A stretch of 64,000 bases of DNA from Hetaerina americana (lineage: Eukaryota; Arthropoda; Insecta; Odonata; Calopterygidae), in contig JAKTNV010000004.1 of assembly GCA_022747635.1 (NCBI GenBank), forward strand, positions 89,782,052 through 89,846,051. Direction: 5' to 3'. Positions within the stretch are counted from its first letter, which is position 1, and every line of letters begins with the position of its first letter. The notes below the pieces were generated by a model, which made no database searches, was not told the DNA's origin, and saw only the letters and a list, made by a program, of their open reading frames with translations. Shown piece by piece: positions 23,401-34,561 of this stretch. The translations under genes were made by a program, and so were the position numbers.

Positions 23401-23704
23401 AAGAACAAAGTATTTTCGTTTCCGATTTCAATCGCTTCCACAAAAAGACACCACAAACCATTCTAAAATCATTCAAAATTCCAGTTTCACACCTCAATAA
23501 ATGCACCCCAATTTTTACAGATTGTTCCATAGTTCTTTAGAACTACATTGAATGAAATTTGCCATTAGTCAGTGGGTTATGAAAACTTACATTAACATGA
23601 GCATTTCGAATCATTCTACGAAATAAATGAGATTAGCCCAAAGTACGAATGCTAACGTTGTTTATTAGGTTCAGTTCAGGGTGTCAGTAAAGGATGAGTG
23701 GACG
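23401..23704. other. Spacer between the two hammerhead-like modules
   Basis: About 300 bp of AT-rich sequence with no recognised feature. Confidence 0.35.
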
Positions 23705-23830
23705 TAGGGTGCTGTAGCCCTCTCCCTCTGTGTTCCTCTCATCTCATGTATTGGTATATAAGTTTCATGCCACTGAAATTAAGCGTTGTGCTTCTGAAAG
23801 CGACGTGAAAGCGTCAAAACTGGTTTAGTT
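23705..23830 (+). promoter_or_regulatory. TATA plus hammerhead-like module 2
   Basis: The same layout as the module 440 bp upstream: a C/T-rich stretch, TATATAAG (23755-23762), then CTGAAAG at 23794-23800, a GACG/CGTC stem and a decayed GAAA (CAAAACTGG). The TATA-to-core distance is 39 bp against 31 bp in module 1. The core is mutated, so only the layout supports relatedness. Confidence 0.3.
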
Positions 23831-26800
23831 AATTTATTATATGTGTACAAATTCAAAACGTTTTTGATCGTCTCAGCGTGCGAATTCATTACCAGAGAGC
23901 AAGCCTTGAAGATGATGTTTGAAATGGCTTTCCAATTTATAATTACCCTTTTTAAGGCCGTAGGAAAATCTAGCCATTCAAGGAAACAAAAAAGATGCCA
24001 AAACAATTTTCTGGCCTACCCGATTGCGCCAAAAGCTTAGATCTCATATGTTACGTACCAGTAAAGAGAGAATGGGACGGAGAAAGGTATTTTTATCATT
24101 CAACCAAATTGGCCTGGTCATCAAACTTATCATGAACATATTTTCTACTAAAATACACAATGAGCAAACAAACCTGGGTAGGCGTATTAAGCAATTTTGT
24201 GTGTGTACTTCAAAGTGTTTTTTTACGTGTCTAGGTGATAAAATTCCACCATGTGACCACTGAGATCATAGAAGTAAATACTTGAAGGGGAAATTTTTTT
24301 CCGATCATTCCAGTAGGTGAACGTTCAGTTATTGGCGCCTATCATTAGCTCGTTTGATTTTTTGTGGGTCCCAAGCCTTCATTGGAAATGGCAGATGACC
24401 TTTGGAGAGAGACTGGCTTTCCTTACCCTTTGACTTGAATTTCACACATCTTATTTCGGGAAAGTCCTAAGTAAAATACTTCCGTTGTAGGAGAAGTAAT
24501 TTAAAGATACAGTTTGAGAATACGTGGACTCCTGATGCCGATACGAGGAACTCAACAAATACATCGAGGTTAGCAGGAGTTAATTTGATTCATTTGAAGC
24601 ATTATCACTCACGGGTTATCATAATCACGGACGGAAGTGGGGATGTTAATGTCTTGTTTATCGGAAAGTAAATGGTGGAAGTAGAAAAATCCATTTAATT
24701 CCGTCTTTTATGCACATTTACGAAAGTCAAGGAAAGTTTGAAATGGTCGGAACGGCTGGTCTGATTGTAAGCCCCCCTGATCTCTGCCAAAAACACCGCA
24801 ACACCCGAAAATGCAATGAAATGTTCTTCATCTCCGTTTACTTTCAGCCTACCTTTAATCGCTCTTCCACAAGAACAATTTCTGCACTCAATTTTTGCCT
24901 GATGCTCAATCAATGGATAATTTCTATTTTCCTAAAATTCTCGGTAATTCCTCTCTCGGTGCCCAAATAGTGGAAAGAATAAATTCGGGAGTCAACACTT
25001 TTGGGGGTTGGCAGCCCCTGCCACACGTCCTCCCCTCGCTTCGCTCCGAGTCGTCTTAGCGCCTCTGCCGCGACCGACCCAAGAGTTTATCGATTGGCCC
25101 TGTTGTTCCCGGAGAAAGTATCCTGGCCCAACTGGCCGTTTTATTTCCAGGTTGCCTCCTATTGCGTCTGAGTATCGCTTTCTTTCAGGGGACTCTAATC
25201 CGTGTGCCTTTCTACGGGAGATGATATGTGGTTGACAAGTTTCTTTCGCCGACAATGTGACTCCCTCTGCAGGAATTCGGGTGAGATTGCCGGCGAAATA
25301 AGTCCCTGCAAATAAGATTGACGAAGCTATCGCTCGCTCTCTCTTCATTGTTTTGATACTTCGGCAATCAATTTTCGAGATAATTAATAATCTTTAAATT
25401 GGTGGCAGTTTTCTGATTCGACTGTTTTCCGTTTTCCTAAGGGCTGTCCTCTTAGGACATCAGGAGGGAAACCATTTTTCCTTCTGGATCACACGGCTTT
25501 AATTTATATTTTCTTTCATCTGCTTTTTAATGTATCCATCTTTTGGGTTCCACTAATGTCGAAGTGTTATACCAAAAGATCGAACAAGAAGACGGAAATA
25601 TCCTCGAGCTCTTGCGTACATATTATTCCAGAAGTTTTCTCCGTCGTATCAGTCCCAACTTAATAATAGCCTCGCACTTATTACCTCATTGTGTACCATT
25701 GTTTCGCTGAGTGCAAGGAACTACTTGATTTATAGTATGTAGTCAATCCTAACGACTTGGGTGACCCCAATACTGATGGGAATATTAATGCTAAGTTAAA
25801 AGAAGCTGTGCATCTTAAGCAGCCTACTTAAAAAGATACGCTCCTTAAACCTGGGACTACGCCAGTCTGATCTCGGCTTGCCGTCATATATTAAAAACTT
25901 CAAGGCGTCCGCGGTTGTAGGAATGGTACTCTTCCGCCTCGGAGAGTTAATTCCATGTAATTTTCTTAATTTGTAATTGTTTAGATTACATATTGTTCAC
26001 TGCAGTACTGCATAAACGAGAGCAAATTCCATGTCATAAAAGACGTCAGGTGGTGCAGGAAACCGAAAGAGTATGATATACCAGATAAAGAATCCTTAAC
26101 ATTTTGAAATATAGATGCTAGCTTAACGGTTTATTTCCTCAGAATTCCGTGTAACTTATGCATGTTGTGGGTTTATCCCCAATGAACTATCCTCATATTT
26201 CGTCTCTTGGTCAGAGTCAGGAATTTGTTTTTTTTTAACCCTTTCAGTTTTTTTCTCTTCGTCGAATGGCTATAAATTTCACCTAAATGTGTTCAATAAC
26301 TGATTGGTGAAGGACCTTTGTGTTTTCCAGCCATAATTGGAATCTAAGGACATGGTATCAAGCCCATCATCGTCACAGGCGGAGGTAAATTTCGTATCCA
26401 AGTTGATGCTACGTAAGCAGCCCGCACTTCGACTATGCCGACTGTTAACGATCAGATGTGAATAATCTTCCAACTAAGTCAGAGCATAAGAGAGAAAAAT
26501 TTTGAGTTTTCGCCGCTGGTTCTTACTCTCCTAATCCAATTTCTTTCATTTAATTTAACGCCATTTTTCCCAAATTAAATGGGTGGAAAGCGGAAAATAG
26601 TGAGAAAAAAAGCCTGCAACCCGTGAGTGAACCTTAAGACTACCCCCCCCCCTCTCCCTCCGCCCCCCTACTTCCTCCCTCTTTTTCTCTTTTGTGAACT
26701 CTCCCTCATTTGTCTCCGCCCTCCCCGTGTTCCCTTAGCGGATTCGACCGTCCCGCGTCACATTTCATTCTCTTTTTTGTCCTCTGGGGTAAATTTGTCC

Positions 26801-27274
26801 TTTCCCACATCCCTGGATCTCGCTAGAAGAATCGAGTAATCCGCCCGCGTCCTCCAGCCCGCCCCTCTGTTTCTCAACCTCCATCCCTTATTTCCCACGA
26901 TTACTGATAGTCTATTACCGTAATAGGCAAGTTATTCCCTTCTCTAAATTTACGGCCCCGTCTCATCTATGATAACTTTATTATAAATTGCGCGCTTACC
27001 GTTTGTCTTATCTCGCCCTCCATTCATGCCCTCCAGATGGCGTTTTATACGTTTTTCCTTTTTCCAATGCTGAGGAAAAGGTCTGCCGGAAAATGTTAAC
27101 ATTTTATATCACGTGTTCCGTATTTTACGAACTATATTACGTCTGCACTGCTCCTCAACCAGAAAATTTCTGTTCACATTCAGTTACCAGTATTGCTATT
27201 TTCGAAGACATACCTTTAGAGAACATATTTTGACGAATACAAATAGGAAGTACGTGTCCACAGGAAAAATATGA
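23831..27274. other. Unannotated stretch
   Basis: No recognisable gene. GC-richer sequence at about 25000-25300 gives overlapping accidental frames. A C10 tract and pyrimidine-rich sequence sit at about 26640-26730. Confidence 0.45.
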
Positions 27275-27395
27275 CTCATTTGGGATCCGAGCCCAAGTAT
27301 CTCCACGGTAAGGTGAACTTGACGCTTTAACTCATTGGTTGTTGGAGCGTTTGCCCGTCAACCTAATGCGTTTGGGTCTCGAATTGCCATATTTT
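27275..27395. repeat. tRNA-like (SINE-derived?) segment
   Basis: On the plus strand, AACTCATTGGTTGTTGGAGCG resembles a pol III A box with its downstream context, and GGGTCTCGAATTGCC about 30 nt later resembles a B box; the loop between reads like an Asp(GTC) anticodon region. On the minus strand GGGCTCGGATCCC at the other edge also resembles a B box. It is too degenerate for a functional tRNA. A decayed SINE head is likeliest. Confidence 0.35.
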
Positions 27396-30300
27396 TTCGT
27401 AGGCTTTCACTTCTCTTTTGTGCTCGTCCACATGAGTGTCCTAAACTGTTTTCCTTTACCCAATAACGAATGTGCTTTTAAATCGCGAATGCGTGCATCA
27501 TTTGAATATTTATAGTGACTCCCCATATTCCCCCTTTCTGTTTTGTTCTTACGTGCACCCATGTTTAAGTTTGTGTGGGCGTGTACCATGGTGGGAGTGA
27601 GGTGTTTCATTGCGTGTTTCTTTCTCCATCATTTTTCCTTCCCATTCCAAACCCTCGCATGAAGAAGTGTGAGGGCAACTCGGTAAAGAATCACCCAGAA
27701 CACACTTACAAGGTGATTTGGCGCTTAGAATAACCCAATGATATTTTACGAATACGCATATATTGAATGCGTATAGAATAATTTAAATGTCTTGCCCTAT
27801 TTCAATAGAGTTTGGAGCGCCTTTAATTTTGGGTCAAGTTTCAATAGAAGTAACGAAGCCTGAGCGTGAAATAAGTGACAAGTGCTTTAGCTGCCTCTCG
27901 ACTATGACATTTTCCCATCCTCCCCGTCCCGCTCCTGGTTTGCCTCGCAGTTTCCAGGGCGTTCTCCCGCACGCTGAGGACGTGGGGAATCTCCTCGAGG
28001 GTGCTCCCTGGCCGCGCTCTTGAGGCACGAGCGAGTCCGACGGCCTGGCCAGGAGCATCCGCATTCTGATGTTCTTGTAATACCTCTCAATTTTCAATGA
28101 GCCAGACATATAGTAATATCATGTCGTCCGAGTTACATTTCATTTTCTGCGGTTAACATTTTGCGTCAGGAATGCCAGCATCATTTCCTTGCACATATTT
28201 TCTAATAATGTGTAGTTTGATTTATGTATTCCTTGTAGTTGAGTTTATTTTGTTGCGCAATGAAATATATGCCCCAACTTAGCGATAGCGTGGTGAAAGT
28301 CAATATGAAAAATATATTTTTTCATATAAACAATAGTTGATTTGTTAAAATCTTAATGAAGGGCGAAAATAACACATTGTGATGTCTCATCACCAAAATC
28401 GTTGAAATGGAATCTTATGATTGTGTTACAATGGGAAAGGAAGGACTCCCCTCGGAATAGCGTCTGCATGCGTGCCTGTTAGGCACCTTCCATGTTGACG
28501 ATTGGTATTTTATTTCTGTGGTCATCTCGCTGTGGTTTTAACTTCAGTGGCGGTTTTATCTTTTAATGATTGATGAACGTGTAGTTCAGGTAGGTGAGGT
28601 CCTAACCATTACTCTTCCTTGGAACAGTAAATGTATTCTAAATCTTTGCACAATCATATAACATTTATCTTCCCATTTCTCTGAGTTTAAATTAAAAGGT
28701 GTCCATTAATTTTGCAGAAAGTGTTTGAAATCTACATTCAAATAGTTTTAAATCTCGAATAATGAATTTTCCGTAAATAGATATCTTTAAATATTTCAAA
28801 ACTTGAATTCTGAATGGAGTAAGAGGGGGAGAGAGTGAGAGAGGGCTCTTTCAAGACCTCCCAATATGAATAGTTGCCGGTTATTTGAAACATTTACCAT
28901 TCAAATATACCCTCAAGCAGAAAATCAAATGAAAAGTGTCAGTGGTGAAGAACCGGGGGAATCATTCGAGGGTGTCGTCGAAGGAATATCTGTTCGTGAC
29001 AGAAACTACAACCATGGAATAACACTCCCCGCGATTACTCTGAATTGTGTTCCATTCTAATATTTACATATTAGTTTCGTTAGAATTGGGTTGCATCGCC
29101 TCTCGCAAGAAATATTTCATCTGCTGTGAAAGTGCCTCATTTTTGAGATGCACAAATACGCCGTCGTCTTGAGGTAATTGTCTTTAATTCTACTGGAGAG
29201 TGATTTCCATGTACTCGATAGTAAAATTCACTAGTATAAATCGCCTTCTAACACTAGATTGTGGTGTGAAAATTTCCCCGTATTTTCGCCTTTGCCCAAG
29301 TGATGTGCAAGGGACAGCAATAGAAACTTTTCCTTCGTCTAGTCGAATCTTAAGTCGAGGAACCAGTCCCGCTAGCACTTCCCCAGCCTCCAAGGGTCCT
29401 TACTGTGCTCCGTAAACTATGCCTTCCGATTCTGGCTTCATTTGCGTTGATGTAAGGTTTTAACGCCGCGCTCCATGGTACGTCCTTATTCATTTTGTTT
29501 TTAACCTTCTCTTTGTCGGTCGCTGTTTCCTCGTCCTCTCTCTCCGTGCGCGCGACCCTCGTCCACGCCTAGGGGGACGCTTTTGTTTCGCTGGGGCGGC
29601 TGACGAGTGGCCTGGAAACGCCTGGGCCCGTGAGAGGCAGTGGTCGGGAATGAAAGTCCTCTTACCCCCCCACCCCACACGCCACTTCCGCTTGCAGCGA
29701 GGCTTTTTTATGCTTGTAAGTGCAGCTCGAGTCTTTTCCGCGATTTTATATATCGCTCGCTCCCACTCGGCGCGAGTGCAAGGGCGTTAAAGAAAATACC
29801 TATGGACATTTTTTTCTCAAAACCGAAATGGAAAGATGTGTTGAGACCCACGGGGTGGAAAATGTTCACCTCGTGCCCTCCGGCTCACATTCCTTGGCGT
29901 GGCATAATGTAGAGAGATGCTTATAACTCTTTCCAGTAATGCTCCTGTCCTATGCGTCATAAGTAACTCTCGCTTCCAAGTTTATGAAAGTTTTATTGCG
30001 CGTTCTGTCTTTTCACTTTCATTTTTTTAGTCGTATCCTTTAGTGCCACTCGTTTTATTTTTAGGCAAGTAGTAGTTCTTGGCTCGTTGATCAATTATCC
30101 ATACAGAAGTTTTGTTTTCATATCAAGATTTCTAATTCTTAACATTAACTGTCATTGGGAGAGATTTTAGCAAAGACTACGCTACGGATTTTTTTATATT
30201 ATCCTGATTTTTTGCTCAAGGACTAGCATATTATTTCCTGTGTGTAATGCACGTGATCAAACATGACATGTGGATTTTACGATCGGCATGCGTGCCTGAT

Positions 30301-30581
30301 TTCCAATAACTTATTCCAAAAACCAGTTTAGTAACAGATGCCAAAAATGACTTTAAATCATGCAATCCTTCAGGAGGAATATATAGCTCCGTTGAATTAA
30401 TAATTATTTTGTCTGACCTATGTGCGATTGTGCATTCCAATTAGCAGGCCTTGTTTTTTGCCTACGTTCTGTACGCCTTCTTTGCATCTCTAAATTACTT
30501 CTCTTATAAAGAGGTAGAAAAAGGAAGAGGCTCAGAAGTCTCAATCTCACGATCTCACTCCAAAAATAAAGGTAATTTCCT
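27396..30581. other. Unannotated stretch
   Basis: No recognisable gene or repeat. Small frames at 27787-28109 and 29490-29926 lie in GC-richer patches and overlap one another on both strands, so they are probably accidental. Confidence 0.45.
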
Positions 30582-30594
30582 ATATATATATATA

Positions 30595-31306
30595 CGAGGG
30601 TCATCCGGAAAGTAGTACCCGTTCGTGAAATAAAAAGACAAAAGTAAATATTAACAAACATAAAAAATTTTATTTGAAAGAGGATACTTTAAACTACTTC
30701 TCAACATAATCTCCAAGCAAATTAAGGCATTTGTCATAACGTGTGACAAGTTTCTGTATTCCTGCTGCATAGTCCTTCGCCGCCAGCTCATTGAGATACG
30801 CGAGGGACCCATCTTGCACAAATTTTTGCATACTGCAGATGGTGTTTAACAATTTCATGAACAATTGTTCGAGAAACATTGGGAAAATGCTCACAGATGT
30901 CATCAATTGTGACGCGCCGATCGTTCCTCACGAATTCGTCAACTGAGCTCACCAGTTGGTCTGTAATGACAGACGGTCTCTCCGAACGCTCATCGTCGTG
31001 TGTGTTCCCCCTCCCCATGTTGAAGTTGCGACACCACCGCCGAACAGACGACTCGTCCATTACATTGTCTCCATACACCTCCTTTAATTGGCGATGAATA
31101 TCACATGGGCGAACGTTTCTTGCATTGAGGAATTTAATCACTGCCCTCACTTCACAACTGGCGGCGTTCTCAATTTTTTTAAACATTGTAAACAATCACA
31201 GAAACAACACAGGCAATGCTAGCGTCACGCAACTTGGCTCAGAGAAGGCAGACAAGCCACTGAAGCTATCTGACCTCGTCCAGCGGCTACTCGCGTCGTG
31301 TGTGTG
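30595..31306 (-). mobile_element. Internally deleted mariner (relic 1)
   Basis: The left edge, CGAGGGTCATCCGGAAAG at 30595, is a typical mariner 3' inverted repeat directly after a TA microsatellite. The right edge runs into another TA run at about 31307, but no matching 5' inverted repeat is seen there, so that end is truncated or diverged. The body codes only the two ends of a transposase on the minus strand. With TA tracts on both sides the element most likely entered a TA microsatellite. Confidence 0.8.
30694..31186 (-). pseudogene. Mariner transposase, catalytic middle deleted
   Basis: Starting at an ATG (31186) the minus strand reads MFKKIENAASCEVR and an N-terminal helix-turn-helix domain (RRWCRNFNMGR, DDERSERPS, then the second helical domain with IVHEIV) as far as CARWVPRV. 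After one frame change the text jumps to YLNELAAKDYAAGIQKLVTR and YDKCLNLLGDYVEK, the usual mariner C-terminus, ending at TAG 30694. All three catalytic aspartate regions (TGDETW, HDNAPSH, SPDLAPxD) are missing. DNA binding could be retained in principle; catalysis cannot. Confidence 0.85.
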
Positions 31307-31326
31307 TATATATATATATATATATA
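31307..31326. repeat. TA microsatellite between two mariners
   Basis: A short TA run is the only sequence between mariner relic 1 and the 5' end of the next mariner. It doubles as the TA target site of that mariner. Confidence 0.85.
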
Positions 31327-31419
31327 CTACCTTGATCAAAAAGTTCCCGGAATAACCACCGTGTGGCGCTCCCATCGTTCCGATTTGAGTTCTGTTTTTT
31401 TTGTTAAATTGGTACATCT

Positions 31420-33479
31420 AAACTGTACAGGCAGCATCGCAAGCGGCAATTCCCGAGCGTTCCACTCGGGAATGGAATTATCTGGCGCTTCCTCGGGAGA
31501 TCCGCGAAAGGATACGGGAGAAGAACCAGCTTCGTCGCCGATTCCAACAATCCCGATGCCCGGTCGTCAAGGCGCAGCTGAACAGCATGCAGCGTCTCCT
31601 GCGAGGAGAGATAGCGGCCTTCCGGACGTCCGCCTGGGAGAAGAAGGTCTCCACGCTTTCTCCGGAAGACGGCTCCCTATGGCGCCTAGCCCGGAGCTTA
31701 CGAGGTGAGCGACGAGAAGAGGCGCCTCTTCGAACTCCAGCTGGGACCCTTCGTACCCCGGAGGAAAAGGCTGTAGGGATGGCTGAGCACCTTAAAGAGG
31801 TGTTCTCCCCTCTCGACGGAGACGCTGACCAGGAGGATCCCCTGGAATCCACCGTGCTGCCGCCGAGAACGCCACGCCATGTTCGCGACCGCGAAGAGAC
31901 GCCGCCGACCATCGACGAGGAGGACCTTCGAGGGGCCATAAAGGCTCTGAAACCTCGGAAGGCGCCGGGACCGGACGGAATAGCCAACGCTGTCATCGCA
32001 CAGATGCCGGTATCCCTAGCCACACTAATGCTGTGTATTTTCAACGCGTGTCTCGCCATCGGGCATTTCCCATCCCGATGGAAGGAGGCGCGCGTTGTGT
32101 GCATACCAAAGGCGGGGAAATCGACATCGCCGGCAAATTTCCGCCCAATATCCTTGCTCGACGGCCTGGGAAAGCTGTTTGAGCGGGTCCTCCTGCGCCA
32201 CATCGTCGCCATCGCCGAGGAGCTGAACGTCGTGCCAGTACATCAGTTTGGCTTCCGCAGTGAGCATTCAACAACGCACCGGGTCGCCCGCTTGCTGAAC
32301 TTCGTCACTGAAGGCTTTAACCGACGGCACTCCACCGTCGGCGCCTTCTTTGACGTCAGCAAGGCGTTCGATCGGGTGTGGCACGAAGGCTTGCTGTGGA
32401 AGCTGAATAGCTTCGGATTTCCTCGATGGTGGACGGAGCTTGCGGCATCATGGCTGCGAGGACGATCTTTCCGGGTCAGCTGGGGATATGCAGTCTCAGA
32501 GAAGCGGCAAATCAGGGCGGGCGTTCCTCAAGGAAGCTTGCTCTCGCCGCTTCTTTTTAACATCTACTCTGCGGATATCCCGGCAGACTTCGGGAGCAAC
32601 GTCCTCGTGGCAACCTATGCGGACGACATGGCGATCCTGGCGAGATCAACACGGCAACACATGGCGGCGCGCTACCTACAGAGGGCGGTCGACAAACTCG
32701 TCAGCTGGTGCTCAAAATGGAGATTCGGTGTCAACGAGGACAAAGCCCAGGCGATCGTCTTCTCCAAGGGACCGAAGGAGCCCGGCGAAATCCTCGTCGG
32801 AGCGACGGAGGTCCACTGGGCGGAGACGGTGCTTTACCTGGGCGTTGTCCTCGACAAGCGTCTCTCCATGCGGCACCATGTGATGAGGACATCCGGCATC
32901 GCGGCATCCCGGCGGCAGGCTATCGCCCCGATCCTCTGCAATCCTTGCGTTCCTCTGCAGAGGAGACTCAACCTCTTCTCGGCGGTGCTACGACCAACGC
33001 TTGCATATGCCGCACCCGCCTGGTGCGGCATCATGTGCGACGGCGCAAGGAGCAGGCTGTATATCGCGGACAGGAGAAACCTGCGAGCAGCATTGCAGAT
33101 CGGATGGATTCCGGGGAACGAGGCGCTTTGGTCGCTTTCCGGAATAAAACCCCTGGAAAACACGCTTCAGGAGCGGTCGCGGGCCTTCCGGAGAAAAGCG
33201 GCATCCTCCACCCACGGGGAACTCCGCGGCATCACTGATGTCGTGGTTTGCCCGTGGGATAAACATCCACGCCCACGTGCAGCGACGGGGGAAAAGGAAG
33301 ACCAGCCGCCGGAGAAGCGGCGTAAGTGTAACGGCCATTTCGGGGCCATTTAGCTCCGAAATGGTACGACACGAACGGGGTCCCTATGAAACCCCGGGAG
33401 AAAAGCCGAATCGATCATCGCTGAAGAGCAGGAATGCTGGGCAGCGAAAAGACCGGCGAGGAGCTGGTCACTCACCATA
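31420..33479 (+). mobile_element. 5'-truncated Jockey-type LINE inside mariner
   Basis: About 2.06 kb of markedly GC-rich sequence lies inside the AT-rich mariner. It begins in the middle of ORF2, right after mariner position 31419, and ends with a 126-bp 3' untranslated region at 33479 without a poly(A) or simple-repeat tail. The endonuclease domain and ORF1 are absent. No target duplication is recognisable because mariner sequence was lost at the site. Confidence 0.88.
31422..33353 (+). CDS. Jockey-type LINE reverse transcriptase (5'-truncated)
   Basis: The frame is open from the insertion edge at 31422 to TAG 33353; the first ATG in it is at 31587 (588 codons). It begins in the basic linker after the endonuclease (LALPREIRERIREKNQLRRR). 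Numbered from the ATG, RT motifs are KAPGPDG at 125, FRPISLL at 185, FFDVSKAFDRVW at 254, GVPQGSLLSP at 312 and catalytic YADDMAILA at 344, with the thumb region LGVVLDKRLSM following. This order and wording fit the Jockey clade. No stop interrupts the domain, so the copy is young or recently lost. Without the endonuclease it cannot move by itself. It uses GC-rich codons unlike its surroundings. Confidence 0.93.
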   Translation, partial: TVQAASQAAIPERSTREWNYLALPREIRERIREKNQLRRRFQQSRCPVVKAQLNSMQRLLRGEIAAFRTSAWEKKVSTLSPEDGSLWRLARSLRGERREEAPLRTPAGTLRTPEEKAVGMAEHLKEVFSPLDGDADQEDPLESTVLPPRTPRHVRDREETPPTIDEEDLRGAIKALKPRKAPGPDGIANAVIAQMPVSLATLMLCIFNACLAIGHFPSRWKEARVVCIPKAGKSTSPANFRPISLLDGLGKLFERVLLRHIVAIAEELNVVPVHQFGFRSEHSTTHRVARLLNFVTEGFNRRHSTVGAFFDVSKAFDRVWHEGLLWKLNSFGFPRWWTELAASWLRGRSFRVSWGYAVSEKRQIRAGVPQGSLLSPLLFNIYSADIPADFGSNVLVATYADDMAILARSTRQHMAARYLQRAVDKLVSWCSKWRFGVNEDKAQAIVFSKGPKEPGEILVGATEVHWAETVLYLGVVLDKRLSMRHHVMRTSGIAASRRQAIAPILCNPCVPLQRRLNLFSAVLRPTLAYAAPAWCGIMCDGARSRLYIADRRNLRAALQIGWIPGNEALWSLSGIKPLENTLQERSRAFRRKAASSTHGELRGITDVVVCPWDKHPRPRAATGEKEDQPPEKRRKCNGHFGAI

Positions 33480-34486
33480 GGACGTTGGAAATGTTGGAAA
33501 AGTGTTTCGGCAACGATTCTCTAAAAAAAACGGTCGTTTACCAGTGGCACGAGCGGTTCAGAAGTGGTCGTGGGTCAATCGAAGATGATGAACGCAGTGG
33601 CAGACCATCGACATCGAAAGTCGGTGAAAAAATTGATAAAGTAAAAGAAATGTTGGTCAATAACCGCAAATTAACCATCAGAGAAATAGCGGAGGACTTG
33701 AACATTGCCTATGGATCCGCCCAAGACATTGCGGTTAATGATTTGGGTTTCCGTCGTGTAGCAGCAAAGTTGGTGCCAAAAGACCTCAATTTCATGCAAA
33801 AAAGAGACCGTGTTGACGTCGCAAAAGACATGATTTGCGAGGCTGAATCCGATCCCACATTCATCAAAAGGATCATTACTGGAGACGAGACGTGGGTTTA
33901 TGAGTACGACACGCAATCCAGACATCAGGCAAGTGAATGGCGTTCACCAAATGAGCCGAGACCAAAAAAACCTCGTCGTTTTCAGTCAAAAAAGAAGGCA
34001 ATGCTGACGGTTTTCATGGATTACAACGGTGTAGTGCATCATGAATTTTTGCCAGAAGGCCAGACAGTAAACAAAGAGTATTATTTGGGCGTTATGAGAC
34101 GTTTGCGTGAAGCAATTCGCCGAAAGAGACCAGAAATGTGGGCAGAACACTCGTGGATTTTGCACCATGATAACGCACCGTCGCACAGTGCTATCATTAT
34201 TCGTAATTTTTTGACGAAAAATGCAACAAATACCATCCAACAGCCACCGAATTCACCTGATTTGGCTCCCTGTGACTTCTTTCTGTTCAATCGAGTTAAA
34301 AAACCATTACGGGGAACGCGTTTTAGCAGCCGAGAGGAAGTAATGGAAAAATCGCAGGAAGCACTGATGGACATACCGAAAACCGAATATAAAAAATGTT
34401 TCGAGGATTGGATCAAGCGCTGGCATAAGTGTGTTGCAGTCGATGGGGATTACTTTGAAGGGGACAATATAGATTTAGATGAATAA
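33434..34486 (+). CDS. Mariner DD34D transposase, N-terminus replaced by LINE sequence
   Basis: Cut-and-paste transposase that would bind the inverted repeats and insert at TA. From about 33480 it is true mariner: RTLEMLEKCFGND, first helix-turn-helix, GRPSTSK linker, second helix-turn-helix, then the catalytic domain. Counted from 33434, D151 lies in TGDETWVYE, D246 in HHDNAPSH and D281 in SPDLAPCDFFLF; the last two are 34 residues apart, the DD34D signature. The C-terminus RWHKCVAVDGDYFEG is complete. The first 22 native codons are gone. The preceding 15 or so codons come from the LINE 3' untranslated region and happen to be in frame. The native promoter is also lost, so expression is doubtful. 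Confidence 0.92.
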   Translation: MLGSEKTGEELVTHHRTLEMLEKCFGNDSLKKTVVYQWHERFRSGRGSIEDDERSGRPSTSKVGEKIDKVKEMLVNNRKLTIREIAEDLNIAYGSAQDIAVNDLGFRRVAAKLVPKDLNFMQKRDRVDVAKDMICEAESDPTFIKRIITGDETWVYEYDTQSRHQASEWRSPNEPRPKKPRRFQSKKKAMLTVFMDYNGVVHHEFLPEGQTVNKEYYLGVMRRLREAIRRKRPEMWAEHSWILHHDNAPSHSAIIIRNFLTKNATNTIQQPPNSPDLAPCDFFLFNRVKKPLRGTRFSSREEVMEKSQEALMDIPKTEYKKCFEDWIKRWHKCVAVDGDYFEGDNIDLDE

Positions 34487-34539
34487 ACTTGTATTTTTAA
34501 TTTTCTGAATAAATTCCGGGAAATTTTTGATCAAGGTAG

Positions 34540-34561
34540 TATATATATATATATATATATA
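34540..34561. repeat. TA microsatellite between mariner and SINE
   Basis: A TA run joining the mariner 3' end directly to the head of SINE-A. Confidence 0.9.

Larger units (their letters stand above)
31327..34539 (+). mobile_element. Mariner copy 1, carrying a LINE insertion
   Basis: Inverted repeats CTACCTTGATCAAAAAG (31327) and its complement (ending 34539) are flanked by TA on both sides, the mariner target duplication. Native mariner sequence is 31327-31419 and 33480-34539; the middle is a Jockey-type LINE. Against the second copy at 56161-57490, a 179-bp piece of mariner 5' sequence (untranslated region and the first 22 codons) is missing at the insertion point, so the LINE insertion was accompanied by a target deletion. 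The 3' untranslated region is short and AT-rich. Confidence 0.93.

Noticed and set aside
31478..32212. 244-codon minus-strand frame
   Set aside because: Shadow of the GC-rich LINE reverse-transcriptase gene on the plus strand.
32708..33338. 176- and 116-codon frames on either strand
   Set aside because: Shadows of the LINE reverse transcriptase in other frames.
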